Shown: positions 30,381 through 39,766, numbered from the stretch's first letter. The stretch is DNA of 64,000 nucleotides from an uncultured Alphaproteobacteria bacterium (GCA_944390195.1 CALXOZ010000001.1:62001-126000); one strand, 5' to 3'. Notes: generated from the letters alone by a model not told the origin. Numbers and translations are program-made.

Positions 30381-31646
30381 ATGAAAAAATTCTTATTTCT
30401 TTCATCAGTTCTATCTTCTTTTGTTTTAATTCAGCCGGCTGTTGCTCAGCAAACTTCTACAGAGACTTCTCAGGCAACAACGCAACAAAAAACGTCTCAA
30501 AAAACGGAAATCGAACTCTTTGATCAGCCGATCGAATTGCAAATCGGTGGTTACATGAGCTGGTACGCCGCCTATGCCAATCAAAAGAAAAATTCTTTGA
30601 TCATGGAATCTTTTGATGCCGATACTTTCACCCCGTTTTACAACAATATAGGAAAATATAACAACTTTGACATCATGGGGGATGCGGAAATTTATTTTTC
30701 CGGATCGACCACTTTGGAAAACGGTGTTAAAATCGGCGCCATGGTTCAATTGGAAGCCGGTACAGACAGCGATACATCAAACCATACCATTGATGAAACC
30801 TATATGACCATCGATTCTGGAATCGGCAGAATTATTCTTGGAAATGTTAAAAATGTCTCTTACCAAATGGCTGTTACTTCTCCAACCATAAGCACTCTCG
30901 GTCTTCAGGAAACGGATTTCAGACGTTTGGTTATGGTTCCCGCCGATTTTGCTTATAATAAAGCAACCTATTCCTTGTTAGACGACATTTCAACCAAGTT
31001 ATCTTACATTACACCGACTGTTTCCGGATTTACGTTCGGTGTCAGTTTAATGCCCGGAAACAAGAAAAAAGGAAAAGATGCCAACGACTTGTTAACCCCT
31101 TACCGCGGCGACATCAAATTGTTTAAATACGGCGTTGATGCCACAGCTTTATATCAACATGATTTCGGCAAATTCGATATCGAAACAAGCGCTTCGTATA
31201 CAATGTACAAACCTAATTTACGGGCAAACGGATTCATGGACGAAGAAAAGGAAATCAGATCTTACGGAGCGGGGATCAATATCGGTTTCGGAAACTGGAC
31301 TGTCGGCGGATCTTTCCTGTATACGAACATGTCTCATGAAACCAACGTCTTCTTATTACCTTTTGCCGATGTCGCAAAAGGAGCCAGCTGGGACGTCGGG
31401 GTCGAATACAGTGCCGGACCGTTCGCTGCCAGTGCAAACATCTTCCAATCCCGTGCTGACAATATAAATATCGACGGTAAAAAAGACATCTTTACAATGT
31501 ACTTGTTATCCGGAAAATATAAAATCCTCGCCGGCATCGATACGTTTATCGACATTGCTTATGTAAACTATAAATCGGGAACAAACAACCCGCAGTTAGA
31601 CAACAAAGGACCGGCTGTCGCAATCGGGATGAACTTGAATTTCTAA
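30381..31646 (+). CDS. Outer-membrane porin-like beta barrel
   Basis: This 421-residue protein has a clear Sec signal peptide with a likely cut after PAVA near residue 22. A short Thr/Gln/Ser-rich spacer follows, then amphipathic strands typical of general-diffusion porins (VKIGAMVQLEAGTDSD, GRIILGNVKNVSYQM, TFGVSLMPGN). The protein ends in Phe (MNLNF), the usual signal for barrel assembly. The ATG at 30381 has GGAG six bases upstream; the earlier in-frame start at 30369 lacks one. It is divergent from the DUF3576 gene and 6 bp upstream of the yggS-family gene. Confidence 0.9.
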   Translation: MKKFLFLSSVLSSFVLIQPAVAQQTSTETSQATTQQKTSQKTEIELFDQPIELQIGGYMSWYAAYANQKKNSLIMESFDADTFTPFYNNIGKYNNFDIMGDAEIYFSGSTTLENGVKIGAMVQLEAGTDSDTSNHTIDETYMTIDSGIGRIILGNVKNVSYQMAVTSPTISTLGLQETDFRRLVMVPADFAYNKATYSLLDDISTKLSYITPTVSGFTFGVSLMPGNKKKGKDANDLLTPYRGDIKLFKYGVDATALYQHDFGKFDIETSASYTMYKPNLRANGFMDEEKEIRSYGAGINIGFGNWTVGGSFLYTNMSHETNVFLLPFADVAKGASWDVGVEYSAGPFAASANIFQSRADNINIDGKKDIFTMYLLSGKYKILAGIDTFIDIAYVNYKSGTNNPQLDNKGPAVAIGMNLNF

Positions 31647-31652
31647 ATCGAC

Positions 31653-32321
31653 ATGACCATTTTAAATAATTTCAACGATATTCAATCTGAAATTGAAAAA
31701 ACGGCAATCCATTGTGGACGCTCAATCAACGACGTTACCTTGGTTGCCGTTTCAAAAATGCACAAAACCGAAGAAATTTTAACTTTGATTTCCGCCGGAC
31801 AGCGTGTATTCGCCGAAAATCGGGTTCAAGAGGCTTTACAAAAATATCCGCCGCTAAAAGAACGGTTCCCAGATGTAAAACTTCATCTGATCGGATCTTT
31901 GCAAACAAATAAAGTCAAAGATGCCGTCCGTTTGTTCGATGTCATTGAAACTGTGGATCGTTTTGAATTGGCACAAAAGCTGGCAGAGGAAATGAAAAAA
32001 CAAAATAAAAACATTCCTTGCTTTATTCAGGTCAATACCGGAGAAGAACCTCAAAAAGGCGGTTGTGCCCCACATGAAACATCACTTCTGATAAACCGGT
32101 GCAGACATCTTGGATTAAATATTATCGGTTTGATGTGTATTCCTCCTGTTGATGACGAACCATCCGCTCATTTCGCTTTTTTAAAAAAACTCGCAATCCA
32201 AAACGGATTGAAAGAGTTGTCAATGGGAATGAGTGACGACTTTACACTTGCCATTCAACAAGGAGCCACTTTCGTCAGAATAGGAACCGCTTTGTTCGGA
32301 CAACGCTCTTATTCCAACTGA
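31653..32321 (+). CDS. YggS/PLPBP family pyridoxal-phosphate homeostasis protein
   Basis: This 222-residue single-domain, PLP-binding TIM-barrel protein controls vitamin B6 pools; it is not known to be an enzyme. The PLP lysine lies in VTLVAVSKMHKTEE near residues 27-40. Further markers are VFAENRVQEAL, HLIGSLQTNK and the C-terminal LSMGMSDDFTLAIQQGATFVRIGTALFG. It starts 6 bp after the porin stop, an unusual neighbour, and probably uses the same transcript. A strong terminator follows. Confidence 0.95.
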   Translation: MTILNNFNDIQSEIEKTAIHCGRSINDVTLVAVSKMHKTEEILTLISAGQRVFAENRVQEALQKYPPLKERFPDVKLHLIGSLQTNKVKDAVRLFDVIETVDRFELAQKLAEEMKKQNKNIPCFIQVNTGEEPQKGGCAPHETSLLINRCRHLGLNIIGLMCIPPVDDEPSAHFAFLKKLAIQNGLKELSMGMSDDFTLAIQQGATFVRIGTALFGQRSYSN

Positions 32322-32325
32322 TTGG

Positions 32326-32353
32326 AAACCCCCGCTCTTACACGGGGGTTTTC
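32326..32353 (+). terminator. Terminator after the yggS-family gene
   Basis: AAACCCCCG (32326-32334) pairs with CGGGGGTTT (32343-32351), with an 8-nt loop and a short T run. Confidence 0.87.
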
Positions 32354-33212
32354 TATGTAGGAGATTTGTCTCGATACGTATTGAAGAGCTTAATAAAAGC
32401 TTTGGGAAATACTTCAAATGAAAAATATAACGTAATAAAAAATATGTCCCCTTCTCTTTACTTCAAAAGCGTAATTAAATTAAAAAAAACTTATAATTTA
32501 TTGAAAACATTTCAATTAATTAAAAACTGAAAAAAAATAGAAAACATCCTTTCCCTTTATAATACCGTAACGGTATAAAACTAAACCGACGGAAGATAGA
32601 ACTCTTTTTCCTTATCAGTAATTTATTCAGCCCCATTTTTCTAATGAAAGAATTACCATCATCAAACTCATTGATTATCCATGCCCCTTCTCTTTCTTTC
32701 GAAAGCATAATTCCTCAAATTCATATTTTTTCAGTCTCTCAAATTCTATCCGAAGACAAACAGGCTTCAATCCCTGATTTCAAAAGCCTTCTTCTTAACA
32801 TTCGGCTCAGTTTTATATCAAGCAATAACCGGTTAGCGAATTTCTTCATAAAAAAAAAGGGGGGGATTTTTAATAATAATATTTGTATACTTATCATAAA
32901 CAGATGGATAAATGTTTTTCAAACATCCCTATCGGGCAAAAACGCTCTTTTACACAAAAACAACCTTATACAAAAACCCTTTTAATCGTGTCATAAACAT
33001 TGATAGTTATTATATGCATACAGTTTAAAAAGATTAAAATTATCTCATTTATAAAAAACATATTATATTCAAATGAGTGACAATGAAATAATCCATTCTT
33101 TCTTCCAGCTTAATCCATTGCGTTCCTTTTGCCGCTTTTTTTTATCAAAATATCCTGAGGTAAAATAAAACCCATCAAAAAAATCTATTTCTTTTCAGAA
33201 AATATTTTTTTC
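32354..33212. other. AT-rich gap, no convincing gene
   Basis: About 860 bp of very AT-rich sequence between converging transcription units. One plus-strand frame (32644-32985, 113 codons) is open, but it has no ribosome-binding site and no domain-like pattern, so I do not call it. A run of seven Gs (after an A tract) lies near 32866. Nothing else is supported. It may be a decayed gene region. Confidence 0.5.
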
Positions 33213-33243
33213 AAAAAAAATTTCCCGTGAAATCACGGGAAAT
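33213..33243 (-). terminator. Terminator of the outer-membrane barrel gene
   Basis: TTTCCCGTGA (33221-33230) pairs with TCACGGGAAA (33233-33242) across a 2-nt loop. The eight As at 33213-33220 are the U tract on the minus strand. Confidence 0.9.
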
Positions 33244-33258
33244 TCTCTTTTTTACGAT

Positions 33259-33882
33259 TTAAAATTCATAACGAATACCCAACGAAACTTCATTTGCCTT
33301 GGATTTAACATCCTGCGGCAACCCGAAATCTATTTTATAGTCTTTAATCTGTAAATAACGGTATCCGATATCTATGGCGATGTCTTTGGAAACTTTTATC
33401 CCTATACCCGCATTCAAATTCCAAGCAAATTCGGTATTCGACGTCGAGAAAATATCCTCATCATCTTGATATTTTATTTTAGTATCTGCCAGTCCCAAGC
33501 CAACACCGACATAAGGCGTAACAATTGTTCCTGTCGATATATCATAATAGCCATTAACCATATATGTCTGTAAACCGACTTTATCCTTGCCCATAATCCC
33601 GCCACTGGGATCAAGTTTAGATTTTAAATCGCGATAACCGTACTCTATTTCCACACGAACGGTATCCTGATCTCTGAATCCTTGAAACCCTGTACCAAAT
33701 GCCAAATTGAAACCGGGCGTTTTGAATGTTTCCGATGCTGACCCGAAAATATCATCAACAAGCTTTGCTTCTTCCCATGAATACACAGCTTTCAATGATG
33801 CATACGGTTTCATTTCAGCGGCTTTTACAGAAAATGAACATAATGTAAATATCGCTGTTAATAACAATGCCTTTTTCATCAT
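33259..33882 (-). CDS. Small outer-membrane beta-barrel protein
   Basis: This 207-residue protein has a signal peptide with probable cleavage after VKA near residue 21. It then has about eight amphipathic strands (PYASLKAVYSW, DTVRVEIEYGYRDL, YVGVGLGLADTKI, IAIDIGYRYLQI) and a final YEF. The pattern fits the eight-stranded OmpA/Opa-like barrel family, often found as surface antigens in host-associated alphaproteobacteria. Two tandem ATGs occur at the start. It is monocistronic, with its own terminator, and lies downstream of trmL on the same strand. The role is unknown. Confidence 0.85.
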   Translation of the reverse strand: MMKKALLLTAIFTLCSFSVKAAEMKPYASLKAVYSWEEAKLVDDIFGSASETFKTPGFNLAFGTGFQGFRDQDTVRVEIEYGYRDLKSKLDPSGGIMGKDKVGLQTYMVNGYYDISTGTIVTPYVGVGLGLADTKIKYQDDEDIFSTSNTEFAWNLNAGIGIKVSKDIAIDIGYRYLQIKDYKIDFGLPQDVKSKANEVSLGIRYEF

Positions 33883-33973
33883 ATTTACACCTTTCTTTGT
33901 TATCTCCTTTTCTAAGGAATATCATATCTTCTCTTCAACGTCCACTACATATGAAACAATCGTACATATACTT

Positions 33974-34429
33974 TTAAGTTAAACGTTCAAAACTTCCCGT
34001 TTGCCTTAAAGCCTCCCCTAAAACAATTGCCCCCGATATAGCAACATTCAATGAACGCGTATTTGAACGCATCGGAATACGCAAACGGGCATCCGCCTGA
34101 TTATGTACAAAGTCCGGAACTCCCGCGCTTTCCCGTCCTAATAATAAAATATCATCTGATCGAAAAGAAAACGATATATGGGATTGAGCTCCTTTCGTCG
34201 TCAACAAAACAATACGCCCCGTATGCTGCGAATAAAAAGCATCCCAAGAAACATGACGCGTATAGTCGACCAAATCCAAGTAATCCATACCTGCTCTACG
34301 CATTTTTTGATCGTTAAAGATAAAACCGCACGGTTCTATTATATCCACGGGTAAATTAAAACACGCCGCCAAACGCATGAGAGTCCCCGTATTCTGGGGG
34401 ATATCCGGTTCGTATAAAGCCAAACGCAT
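33974..34429 (-). CDS. trmL: tRNA (cytidine/uridine-34 2'-O)-methyltransferase
   Basis: This 151-residue SPOUT-class methyltransferase modifies the wobble base of tRNA-Leu isoacceptors. The N terminus MRLALYEPDIPQNTGTLMRL and the knotted SAM site LLGRESAGVPDFV and IPMRSNTRSLNVAISGAIVL are typical. The length matches TrmL. It is the fourth gene of a minus-strand run rplY-pth-ychF-trmL, 11 bp after ychF. Confidence 0.95.
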   Translation of the reverse strand: MRLALYEPDIPQNTGTLMRLAACFNLPVDIIEPCGFIFNDQKMRRAGMDYLDLVDYTRHVSWDAFYSQHTGRIVLLTTKGAQSHISFSFRSDDILLLGRESAGVPDFVHNQADARLRIPMRSNTRSLNVAISGAIVLGEALRQTGSFERLT

Positions 34430-34440
34430 ATTTAAACACC

Positions 34441-35544
34441 CTAAACATTAAACAAAAAGTGGCAAATGTCCCCGTCTTCGATAATATATGTTTTACCTTC
34501 CGAACGAAGCTTTCCCATTTCTCGCGCTTTTGCCTCACTCTTACAGGCTATAAAGTCATCATATGATATGACTTCCGCCCGTATGAAACCTTTTTCAAAA
34601 TCGGAATGGATCACTCCCGCCGCCTGAGGGGCTGTCATTCCTTTCTTTATCGTCCATGCCTTTGATTCCTTCGGTCCGACAGTAAAGAACGTCCTTAAAT
34701 TCAAAAGCTTGTATCCGGCGGATATGACACGGTTCAATCCTGTTTCGGATAACCCCAAGGTTTCTAAAAACTCTTTTTGTTCTTCCATATCTTCTAACAA
34801 AGCGACTTCGGATTCTATCGCCGCCGAAATGACAACCGCTTGATTGCCTTGCTTTTCCGCCATGTCAAATACGCGTTGTGAAAATTCATTCCCTGTCGCC
34901 GCAGAAGCTTCATCAACATTACAAACATATAAAACCGGTTTCGAAGTCAGCAAATACAATTGATTATATAATTTTTTCTGTTCGTCCTCTTCAAACTTCA
35001 CAGTGCGTGCAGGTTCCCCCGCTCTTAACGCATCCAAAACGGGTTGCATGACAGAAAGCATCTCTTTTGCTTCCTTTTCGCCCGCCCGCGCTTTCTTTTC
35101 AAAGGGAACGATACGGCGTTCCAAGCTCTCCAGATCCGACAACATCAACTCCGTTTCAATCGTCTGGGCATCACGAACAGGATCAATAGATCCTTCCACA
35201 TGCGTAATATCACTGTTTTCAAAACAACGAAGCACATGCACAATGGCATCAACTTCACGGATTGACGCCAAAAACTGATTCCCCAATCCTTCCCCTTTTG
35301 ACGCTCCCTTAACCAATCCGGCTATGTCAACAAATTCCAACTGGGTATATATCGTTTGCTTTGATGCCGCCATTTGCGATAAAATCGCCAAACGCGGATC
35401 GGGAACGGCTACACGCCCGACATTCGGTTCAATCGTGCAAAATGGATAATTCGCCGCTTGCGCCGCCATCGTCGACGTTAACGCATTAAACAAAGTCGAT
35501 TTACCTACATTAGGTAAACCTACAATCCCGCAATTAAATCCCAT
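34441..35544 (-). CDS. ychF: Redox-regulated ATPase YchF (Obg family)
   Basis: This 367-residue P-loop protein hydrolyses ATP in preference to GTP and associates with ribosomes. G1 is GLPNVGKSTLFNALT near 8-22, G3 is DIAGLVKGASKGEGLGNQFL, and the specificity region is VCNVDEAS. The C-terminal TGS domain ends RSEGKTYIIEDGDICHFLFNV. It starts 3 bp after pth, its usual neighbour. Confidence 0.97.
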   Translation of the reverse strand: MGFNCGIVGLPNVGKSTLFNALTSTMAAQAANYPFCTIEPNVGRVAVPDPRLAILSQMAASKQTIYTQLEFVDIAGLVKGASKGEGLGNQFLASIREVDAIVHVLRCFENSDITHVEGSIDPVRDAQTIETELMLSDLESLERRIVPFEKKARAGEKEAKEMLSVMQPVLDALRAGEPARTVKFEEDEQKKLYNQLYLLTSKPVLYVCNVDEASAATGNEFSQRVFDMAEKQGNQAVVISAAIESEVALLEDMEEQKEFLETLGLSETGLNRVISAGYKLLNLRTFFTVGPKESKAWTIKKGMTAPQAAGVIHSDFEKGFIRAEVISYDDFIACKSEAKAREMGKLRSEGKTYIIEDGDICHFLFNV

Positions 35545-35547
35545 CTT

Positions 35548-36132
35548 TTATCCCTTTTTCGACTTTTTTTGTTGATATACCGCCAATCTGGACGTAAATT
35601 CCGCAACTCCGCCGGACAACACGAAAGGAAATGTTTCACCTATGTCGGATAATAAAACTTTTATCTTTTCCAAATCTTCTTTCGGAAATCTGGATATTAT
35701 CCAATCAACGACCGGTTCACCGTGCAACGGGTGCCCTACCCCTATTCTGAGGCGTGTATAATTTGACGAACAACAAGCGTCTATACTTCTTAAACCATTA
35801 TGACCACCTGCTCCGCCACCGACTTTGCCTTTGAGCTTTCCAAGCGGACAATCCATATCATCATGTAATACGATCAATTGTTGTACAGGTATCTTATAAA
35901 AGGACATCACTGAAAAAACAGCCCGCCCCGAATTATTCATATATGTCTGCGGCTTGAGCAATAAAACCTTTTGCCCGTCAATCACACCTTCGGCCGTTTC
36001 ACTTTCAAAACGAACGCGCCAAGATGAAAAATCATAGCGGCGAAATATTTCATCCGCCGCCATAAATCCCACATTATGCCGACTGTTTTTATATTCGGAT
36101 CCCGGATTTCCAAGACCAACAACCAAAAACAC
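35548..36132 (-). CDS. pth: Peptidyl-tRNA hydrolase
   Basis: This 194-residue enzyme recycles peptidyl-tRNA released from stalled ribosomes. Family motifs are VVGLGNPGSEYKNSRHNVGF near residues 4-23, containing the catalytic His, then LLKPQTYMNNSGRAV and LIVLHDDMDCPLGKLKGK. The C terminus has a short basic tail. It follows rplY by 12 bp, the classic rplY-pth-ychF arrangement. Confidence 0.97.
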   Translation of the reverse strand: MFLVVGLGNPGSEYKNSRHNVGFMAADEIFRRYDFSSWRVRFESETAEGVIDGQKVLLLKPQTYMNNSGRAVFSVMSFYKIPVQQLIVLHDDMDCPLGKLKGKVGGGAGGHNGLRSIDACCSSNYTRLRIGVGHPLHGEPVVDWIISRFPKEDLEKIKVLLSDIGETFPFVLSGGVAEFTSRLAVYQQKKSKKG

Positions 36133-36144
36133 CGGCTAATCCTC

Positions 36145-36783
36145 TTAAGCTTTTGTTGCCGCATCCGTCGTTGATGCAGCCGCGGCATCACCGGATGCTT
36201 CCGTAACGCTTTCTTCCATAGAAGACGGTGCAGCAATTGCCGCAATTGTTGTATCCATATCTTCCACAGGTTTGACACCGGTCGGGAATTTGACATCGGA
36301 CATCTTGACAACATCGCCGATTTCCAAACCTGTCAAATCGACAAATAACGTTTCCGGAATGTCTTTCGGTTTACAAGAAACTTCGATCACACGATAAATG
36401 GCGTTAAGCGTACCACCCAATTTCAAACCGGGGCATGCCAATTCATTTTCATACATGACCGGAACTTCGATTTCCAGTTCGGCGTTTTCAGAAACACGCA
36501 GAAAATCTATATGAATCGGACGATCTGTCAATGGATGCGTTTGAATATCCTGACAAATGGCATGGTACTTGTTTTTTCCGACTTCGATTTCAAATTGGCG
36601 TGTCCAGAAACCTTTCTGGCGCATCTGGGCGTCCAAGTCCAAAGCGGATATCGAAAACATCACGGGTTCTTTTTTTTCACCGTAAATAACACCGGGAATT
36701 AAACCTGCGCGACGTTCTGCGCGAGCCGCCCCCTTACCTGCTGTCTTGCGTTCATTAACGCGAATTGAAGTTGTTTTTGCCAT
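36145..36783 (-). CDS. rplY: 50S ribosomal protein L25 (CTC form)
   Basis: This 212-residue long form of L25 binds 5S rRNA. The N-terminal 5S-binding domain contains RKTAGKGAARAERRAGLIPGV near 12-32 and HIDFLRVS near residue 94. The C-terminal CTC domain follows, and the protein ends in an Ala/Thr/Ser-rich tail. The ATG is preceded by GAGGAAG. A structured leader with two hairpins lies 22-75 bp upstream. It heads the rplY-pth-ychF-trmL run. Confidence 0.95.
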   Translation of the reverse strand: MAKTTSIRVNERKTAGKGAARAERRAGLIPGVIYGEKKEPVMFSISALDLDAQMRQKGFWTRQFEIEVGKNKYHAICQDIQTHPLTDRPIHIDFLRVSENAELEIEVPVMYENELACPGLKLGGTLNAIYRVIEVSCKPKDIPETLFVDLTGLEIGDVVKMSDVKFPTGVKPVEDMDTTIAAIAAPSSMEESVTEASGDAAAASTTDAATKA

Positions 36784-36858
36784 AATTTCTTCCTCTTAAA
36801 ATGAAAACGGTTCTGCCTCCAGGGGTGCCTGAACCGTTATTTCCGCCCTATGCGGAAA
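36784..36858 (-). promoter_or_regulatory. Double-hairpin 5' leader of rplY, candidate autoregulatory element
   Basis: Read on the minus strand, two consecutive hairpins precede the rplY ribosome-binding site. The distal one pairs TTTCCGC with GCGGAAA around five bases (36840-36858). The proximal one pairs AACGGTTC with GAACCGTT (36806-36838) around a 17-base loop that contains a GGAGG-like sequence. Neither has a U tract long enough for a terminator. Ribosomal-protein leaders often have this form, so feedback binding of L25 is possible. That role is inference. Confidence 0.5.
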
Positions 36859-37153
36859 GATTATGTTTGTTTACACCCTTTTTTATTGAAAAGCAATCTT
36901 TTTAACCTTTCATTTCTGTTATGTTTTTCTTTTTCCCTTTATGTAAAAAAGTCCTAATTTAAAATTTCATCTGTTTTTTTCCTGAATAAAATTCAATATC
37001 CGTCTTCTTGCGGTATCTGAATGAAAAAATTTACTTTTCCTATTCCGTTTTTTTGATTTCCCCTTTCAAAAAAAGAGATATGATGTGTTAAAATTAATAC
37101 TGATTTTATCCACCATAAAATAGAAATTTTTCCAATCCGGAAAAAAGAGAAAT
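36859..37153. other. AT-rich divergent promoter region between rplY and the aadA-like gene
   Basis: About 295 bp without a gene. It must hold the promoters for both divergent units. No confident -35/-10 pair could be singled out because the whole stretch is T-rich, and no RNA gene was recognised. Confidence 0.45.
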
Positions 37154-37936
37154 ATGATGAAATCCGAAATAAATTCTCACAATCAAATAACCCAGCTTAT
37201 TTCGTTGGTAGATAGTTTGTTTCACGACGGTTATTCGGGAATGTATCTTTATGGATCGGCCACTTTTGGCGGGTTGCGTCCAAACAGCGATATAGATATA
37301 TTAATCATTATCAAAGAAAAAATATCAAATTATATACGGAAAAAACTAACTGAACATTTGTTAATCATTTCCGGTACGGTTGGATGTATCAAAAAACGCC
37401 CTTTAGAAGTTACTTTTATCTGTCAAAGCGACATTATACCTTGGCGTTTTCCCCCAAAGTGTGAATATGTCTTCGGTGAATGGCTTCGATCTGAAATTGA
37501 AGCCGGTCACGAACCGTTACCGCATAACAACCCAGACTTGACCATCTTGTTATGGCAGGCAAAGCGCTACGGATTGCTTTTAAAAGGAAAAAAAATTGAT
37601 GATCTCGTCCCTTCCATCCCTTTTTCTGAAATCCAAAAAGCCATTAAATATTCCTTACCGCAATTGATGAACAACCTGAACGGAGATGAAAGAAACGTCT
37701 TGTTAACCCTTGCACGAATGTGGTTCACTTTGGAAACGGGGGAAATCAGCACAAAAGATATCGCGGCTCAATGGGTTTTAGAAAAAATCCCCAATCAATC
37801 TTCTTCAATTCTTAACATGGCAAAAGAAGCTTATCTGGGAAATGTTCAAGATCAATGGGAATGCGTAAAAAAAGAAACACTCATACTTGCCAAATTCATG
37901 CAATATCACATTGAAACATTGTCAAGTTCGGTTTAA
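37154..37936 (+). CDS. aadA: AadA-family aminoglycoside nucleotidyltransferase
   Basis: This 260-residue protein closely follows the ANT(3'')-Ia layout, whose members adenylylate streptomycin and spectinomycin. The nucleotidyltransferase motif is YGSATFGGLRPNSDIDIL near 33-50, with Asp46 and Asp48 as metal ligands. Glu85 in LEVTFI sits at the catalytic-base position of AadA. Further matches are DIIPWRFPPKCEY, FGEWLRSEI, DERNVLLTLARMW and STKDIAAQWVLEK. Two ATGs occur at the start. It stands alone with its own terminator and no integron or transposon signs, so it looks like a resident chromosomal allele. Resistance activity is untested. Confidence 0.88.
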   Translation: MMKSEINSHNQITQLISLVDSLFHDGYSGMYLYGSATFGGLRPNSDIDILIIIKEKISNYIRKKLTEHLLIISGTVGCIKKRPLEVTFICQSDIIPWRFPPKCEYVFGEWLRSEIEAGHEPLPHNNPDLTILLWQAKRYGLLLKGKKIDDLVPSIPFSEIQKAIKYSLPQLMNNLNGDERNVLLTLARMWFTLETGEISTKDIAAQWVLEKIPNQSSSILNMAKEAYLGNVQDQWECVKKETLILAKFMQYHIETLSSSV

Positions 37937-37978
37937 AAATCAATTACAAACGAATTTTACGATTAAATATTAAAATAA

Positions 37979-38012
37979 AAAAAGCTGTTAATTTGAAATC
38001 AACAGCTTTTTT
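37979..38012. terminator. Bidirectional terminator between the aadA-like gene and prs
   Basis: AAAAAGCTGTT (37979-37989) pairs with AACAGCTTTTT (38001-38011), flanked by A and T runs on opposite sides, between convergent genes. Confidence 0.87.
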
Positions 38013-38043
38013 CTTCCTTTTTTATTTAATCTTTCTTTTTTAT

Positions 38044-38976
38044 TTAATAAAACAAACTAGTGACAGAGCGTTCCTCACTGATACGCAAAATGGATTCTCC
38101 GACCAATTCCGCAACAGAGACAACACGAATATTTCTTGCTTCTTTAACGGCTTGGGTCGGTTCTATCGTATCCGTGATAACCAAAGATTCCAACGGAGAA
38201 TCCGTTACACGTTTCACGGCATCGCCAGATAAAACACCATGCGTTACATAAGCATATACGGATTTGGCGCCAGCGTTTTTCAAAGCTACAGCAGCGTTGC
38301 ATAATGTACCGGCTGAATCAACAATATCATCAACCAAAATACAATCCTGCCCTTCAACTTCTCCGATAATATTCATAACTTCGGATACACCGGCCTTTTC
38401 ACGCCGCTTATCAATGATAGCCAAATCCGCATGCAACCGTTTGGCTATCCCTCTCGCACGAACGACTCCGCCGACATCCGGAGACACAATCATAGGAGTT
38501 TTATCTCTGAAATGATACATGATATCTTTTACCATTACCGGCGCCGCCATTAAATTATCAACGGGAATATCAAAAAAACCTTGTATCTGACCAGCATGAA
38601 GATCCATCGTTACCACACGGCTTGCTCCTGCCGAAGTAATTAAATTCGCCACTAATTTAGCAGAAATCGGTGTACGCGGCGCTGAACGGCGATCTTGACG
38701 CGCATAACCGAAATAAGGGATAACTGCTGTTATACGACGCGCTGACGAACGTTTGAACGTATCCAACATGATCAACAGTTCCATTAAATGGTCGTTCACC
38801 GGAGAACTGGTCGGTTGGATAATAAAAACATCTTGTCCACGAACAGTTTCCTGAACTTCAACAAAAATTTCATTATCGGCAAAACGACGTACCGAACATT
38901 TTGATAAAGATGTATCCATATAACTTGCAACCGCTTGGGCAAATGCAAAATTACTGTTACCTGAAAAAACTTTCAT
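38044..38976 (-). CDS. prs: Ribose-phosphate pyrophosphokinase
   Basis: This 310-residue enzyme makes PRPP from ribose 5-phosphate and ATP for nucleotide, histidine and NAD synthesis. The signature [20 protein letters not shown] lies near 125-144, and the PRPP-binding loop [10 protein letters not shown] near 216-225. The flexible ATP loop begins [10 protein letters not shown]. It is the last gene of the minus-strand run hldD-lgt-DUF2062-pgeF-prs. Confidence 0.97.
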   Translation of the reverse strand: MKVFSGNSNFAFAQAVASYMDTSLSKCSVRRFADNEIFVEVQETVRGQDVFIIQPTSSPVNDHLMELLIMLDTFKRSSARRITAVIPYFGYARQDRRSAPRTPISAKLVANLITSAGASRVVTMDLHAGQIQGFFDIPVDNLMAAPVMVKDIMYHFRDKTPMIVSPDVGGVVRARGIAKRLHADLAIIDKRREKAGVSEVMNIIGEVEGQDCILVDDIVDSAGTLCNAAVALKNAGAKSVYAYVTHGVLSGDAVKRVTDSPLESLVITDTIEPTQAVKEARNIRVVSVAELVGESILRISEERSVTSLFY

Positions 38977-38995
38977 ATCTCATCCCTTATTATTA

Positions 38996-39766
38996 TTAAA
39001 ATAAAGACGAATCAAGCAGACCTATAACCGATATCTGACGTCCGCATTTTTCGCCTTTCCGAGTTGAACGGCGATTGGAAAAATATTCCTTTTCCAACGT
39101 ATAAGTGTCTTCTCCGACCCATTCCGCCGCTCCAATCCCTTGGCGTTCCAATCTCGATAAAACATATCCGGGCAAATCAAACCTGTATTTTCCAGCCCCT
39201 GACGGATCGAAAAACAATGATGCCTTTACATCCGCTTGCAAAAAGGACTCTTTCATATCCTCCCCGACTTCATAAGATTGCGGCGCTATACACGGTCCGA
39301 TTAACGCTGATATGTTTTCTTTTTTCGCCCCCATTTTTAACATCATATCAATTGTGTTTTCCAATACACCGCTCACCGCTCCACGCCATCCCGCATGGAC
39401 TGCCGCAACAACACAATGATCTGAATCAGCCAATAATACAGGCGCACAATCGGCTGTCTTTATCCCTAAAAAAATATTCGATTGATCCGTTACCAAAGCG
39501 TCTCCGTAAGGGGTCTTGTCAAAAGGTTCTCGTGTCGTAACGGGTATCACAATCGATGAATGAGTTTGATGTAAAACAAACAACTTTTCCACCGTACACC
39601 CCAAATAACCGGAAACTCTGCGCATATTCTCGCGTACCTTTGCAGGATCATCTCCCACTTTCACGGAACAATTCAATGAATCAAATTCACCGGTTGAAAC
39701 ACCGTTCTTGCGTGTAAAAAAACGGTAACGGATATTTTCTGAAAAACAAAGTGTCGTCTTACCCAT
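38996..39766 (-). CDS. pgeF: PgeF/YfiH family purine nucleoside phosphorylase, multicopper-oxidase-like fold
   Basis: This 256-residue protein belongs to the DUF152/laccase-domain family. Members act as purine nucleoside phosphorylases, and the E. coli member edits peptidoglycan precursors. The metal-site residues are visible in VLHQTHSS, IKTADCAPVLL and AVHAGWRGAVSGVL, followed by IGPCIAPQSYEVG. It starts directly after the DUF2062 stop. Which of the described activities applies here cannot be told from sequence. Confidence 0.92.
   Translation of the reverse strand: MGKTTLCFSENIRYRFFTRKNGVSTGEFDSLNCSVKVGDDPAKVRENMRRVSGYLGCTVEKLFVLHQTHSSIVIPVTTREPFDKTPYGDALVTDQSNIFLGIKTADCAPVLLADSDHCVVAAVHAGWRGAVSGVLENTIDMMLKMGAKKENISALIGPCIAPQSYEVGEDMKESFLQADVKASLFFDPSGAGKYRFDLPGYVLSRLERQGIGAAEWVGEDTYTLEKEYFSNRRSTRKGEKCGRQISVIGLLDSSLF

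Noticed and set aside
32644-32985. 113-codon plus-strand open frame
   Set aside because: No ribosome-binding site, and rich in Ser/Ile/Asn/Phe without a recognisable pattern. It may be a relic but cannot be supported.
37211-37224. Half-site TGTTTCACG inside the aadA-like gene as a third parS
   Set aside because: Only the left half matches; the right half of the palindrome is absent. A similar half-site in pth (35630) was dismissed for the same reason.
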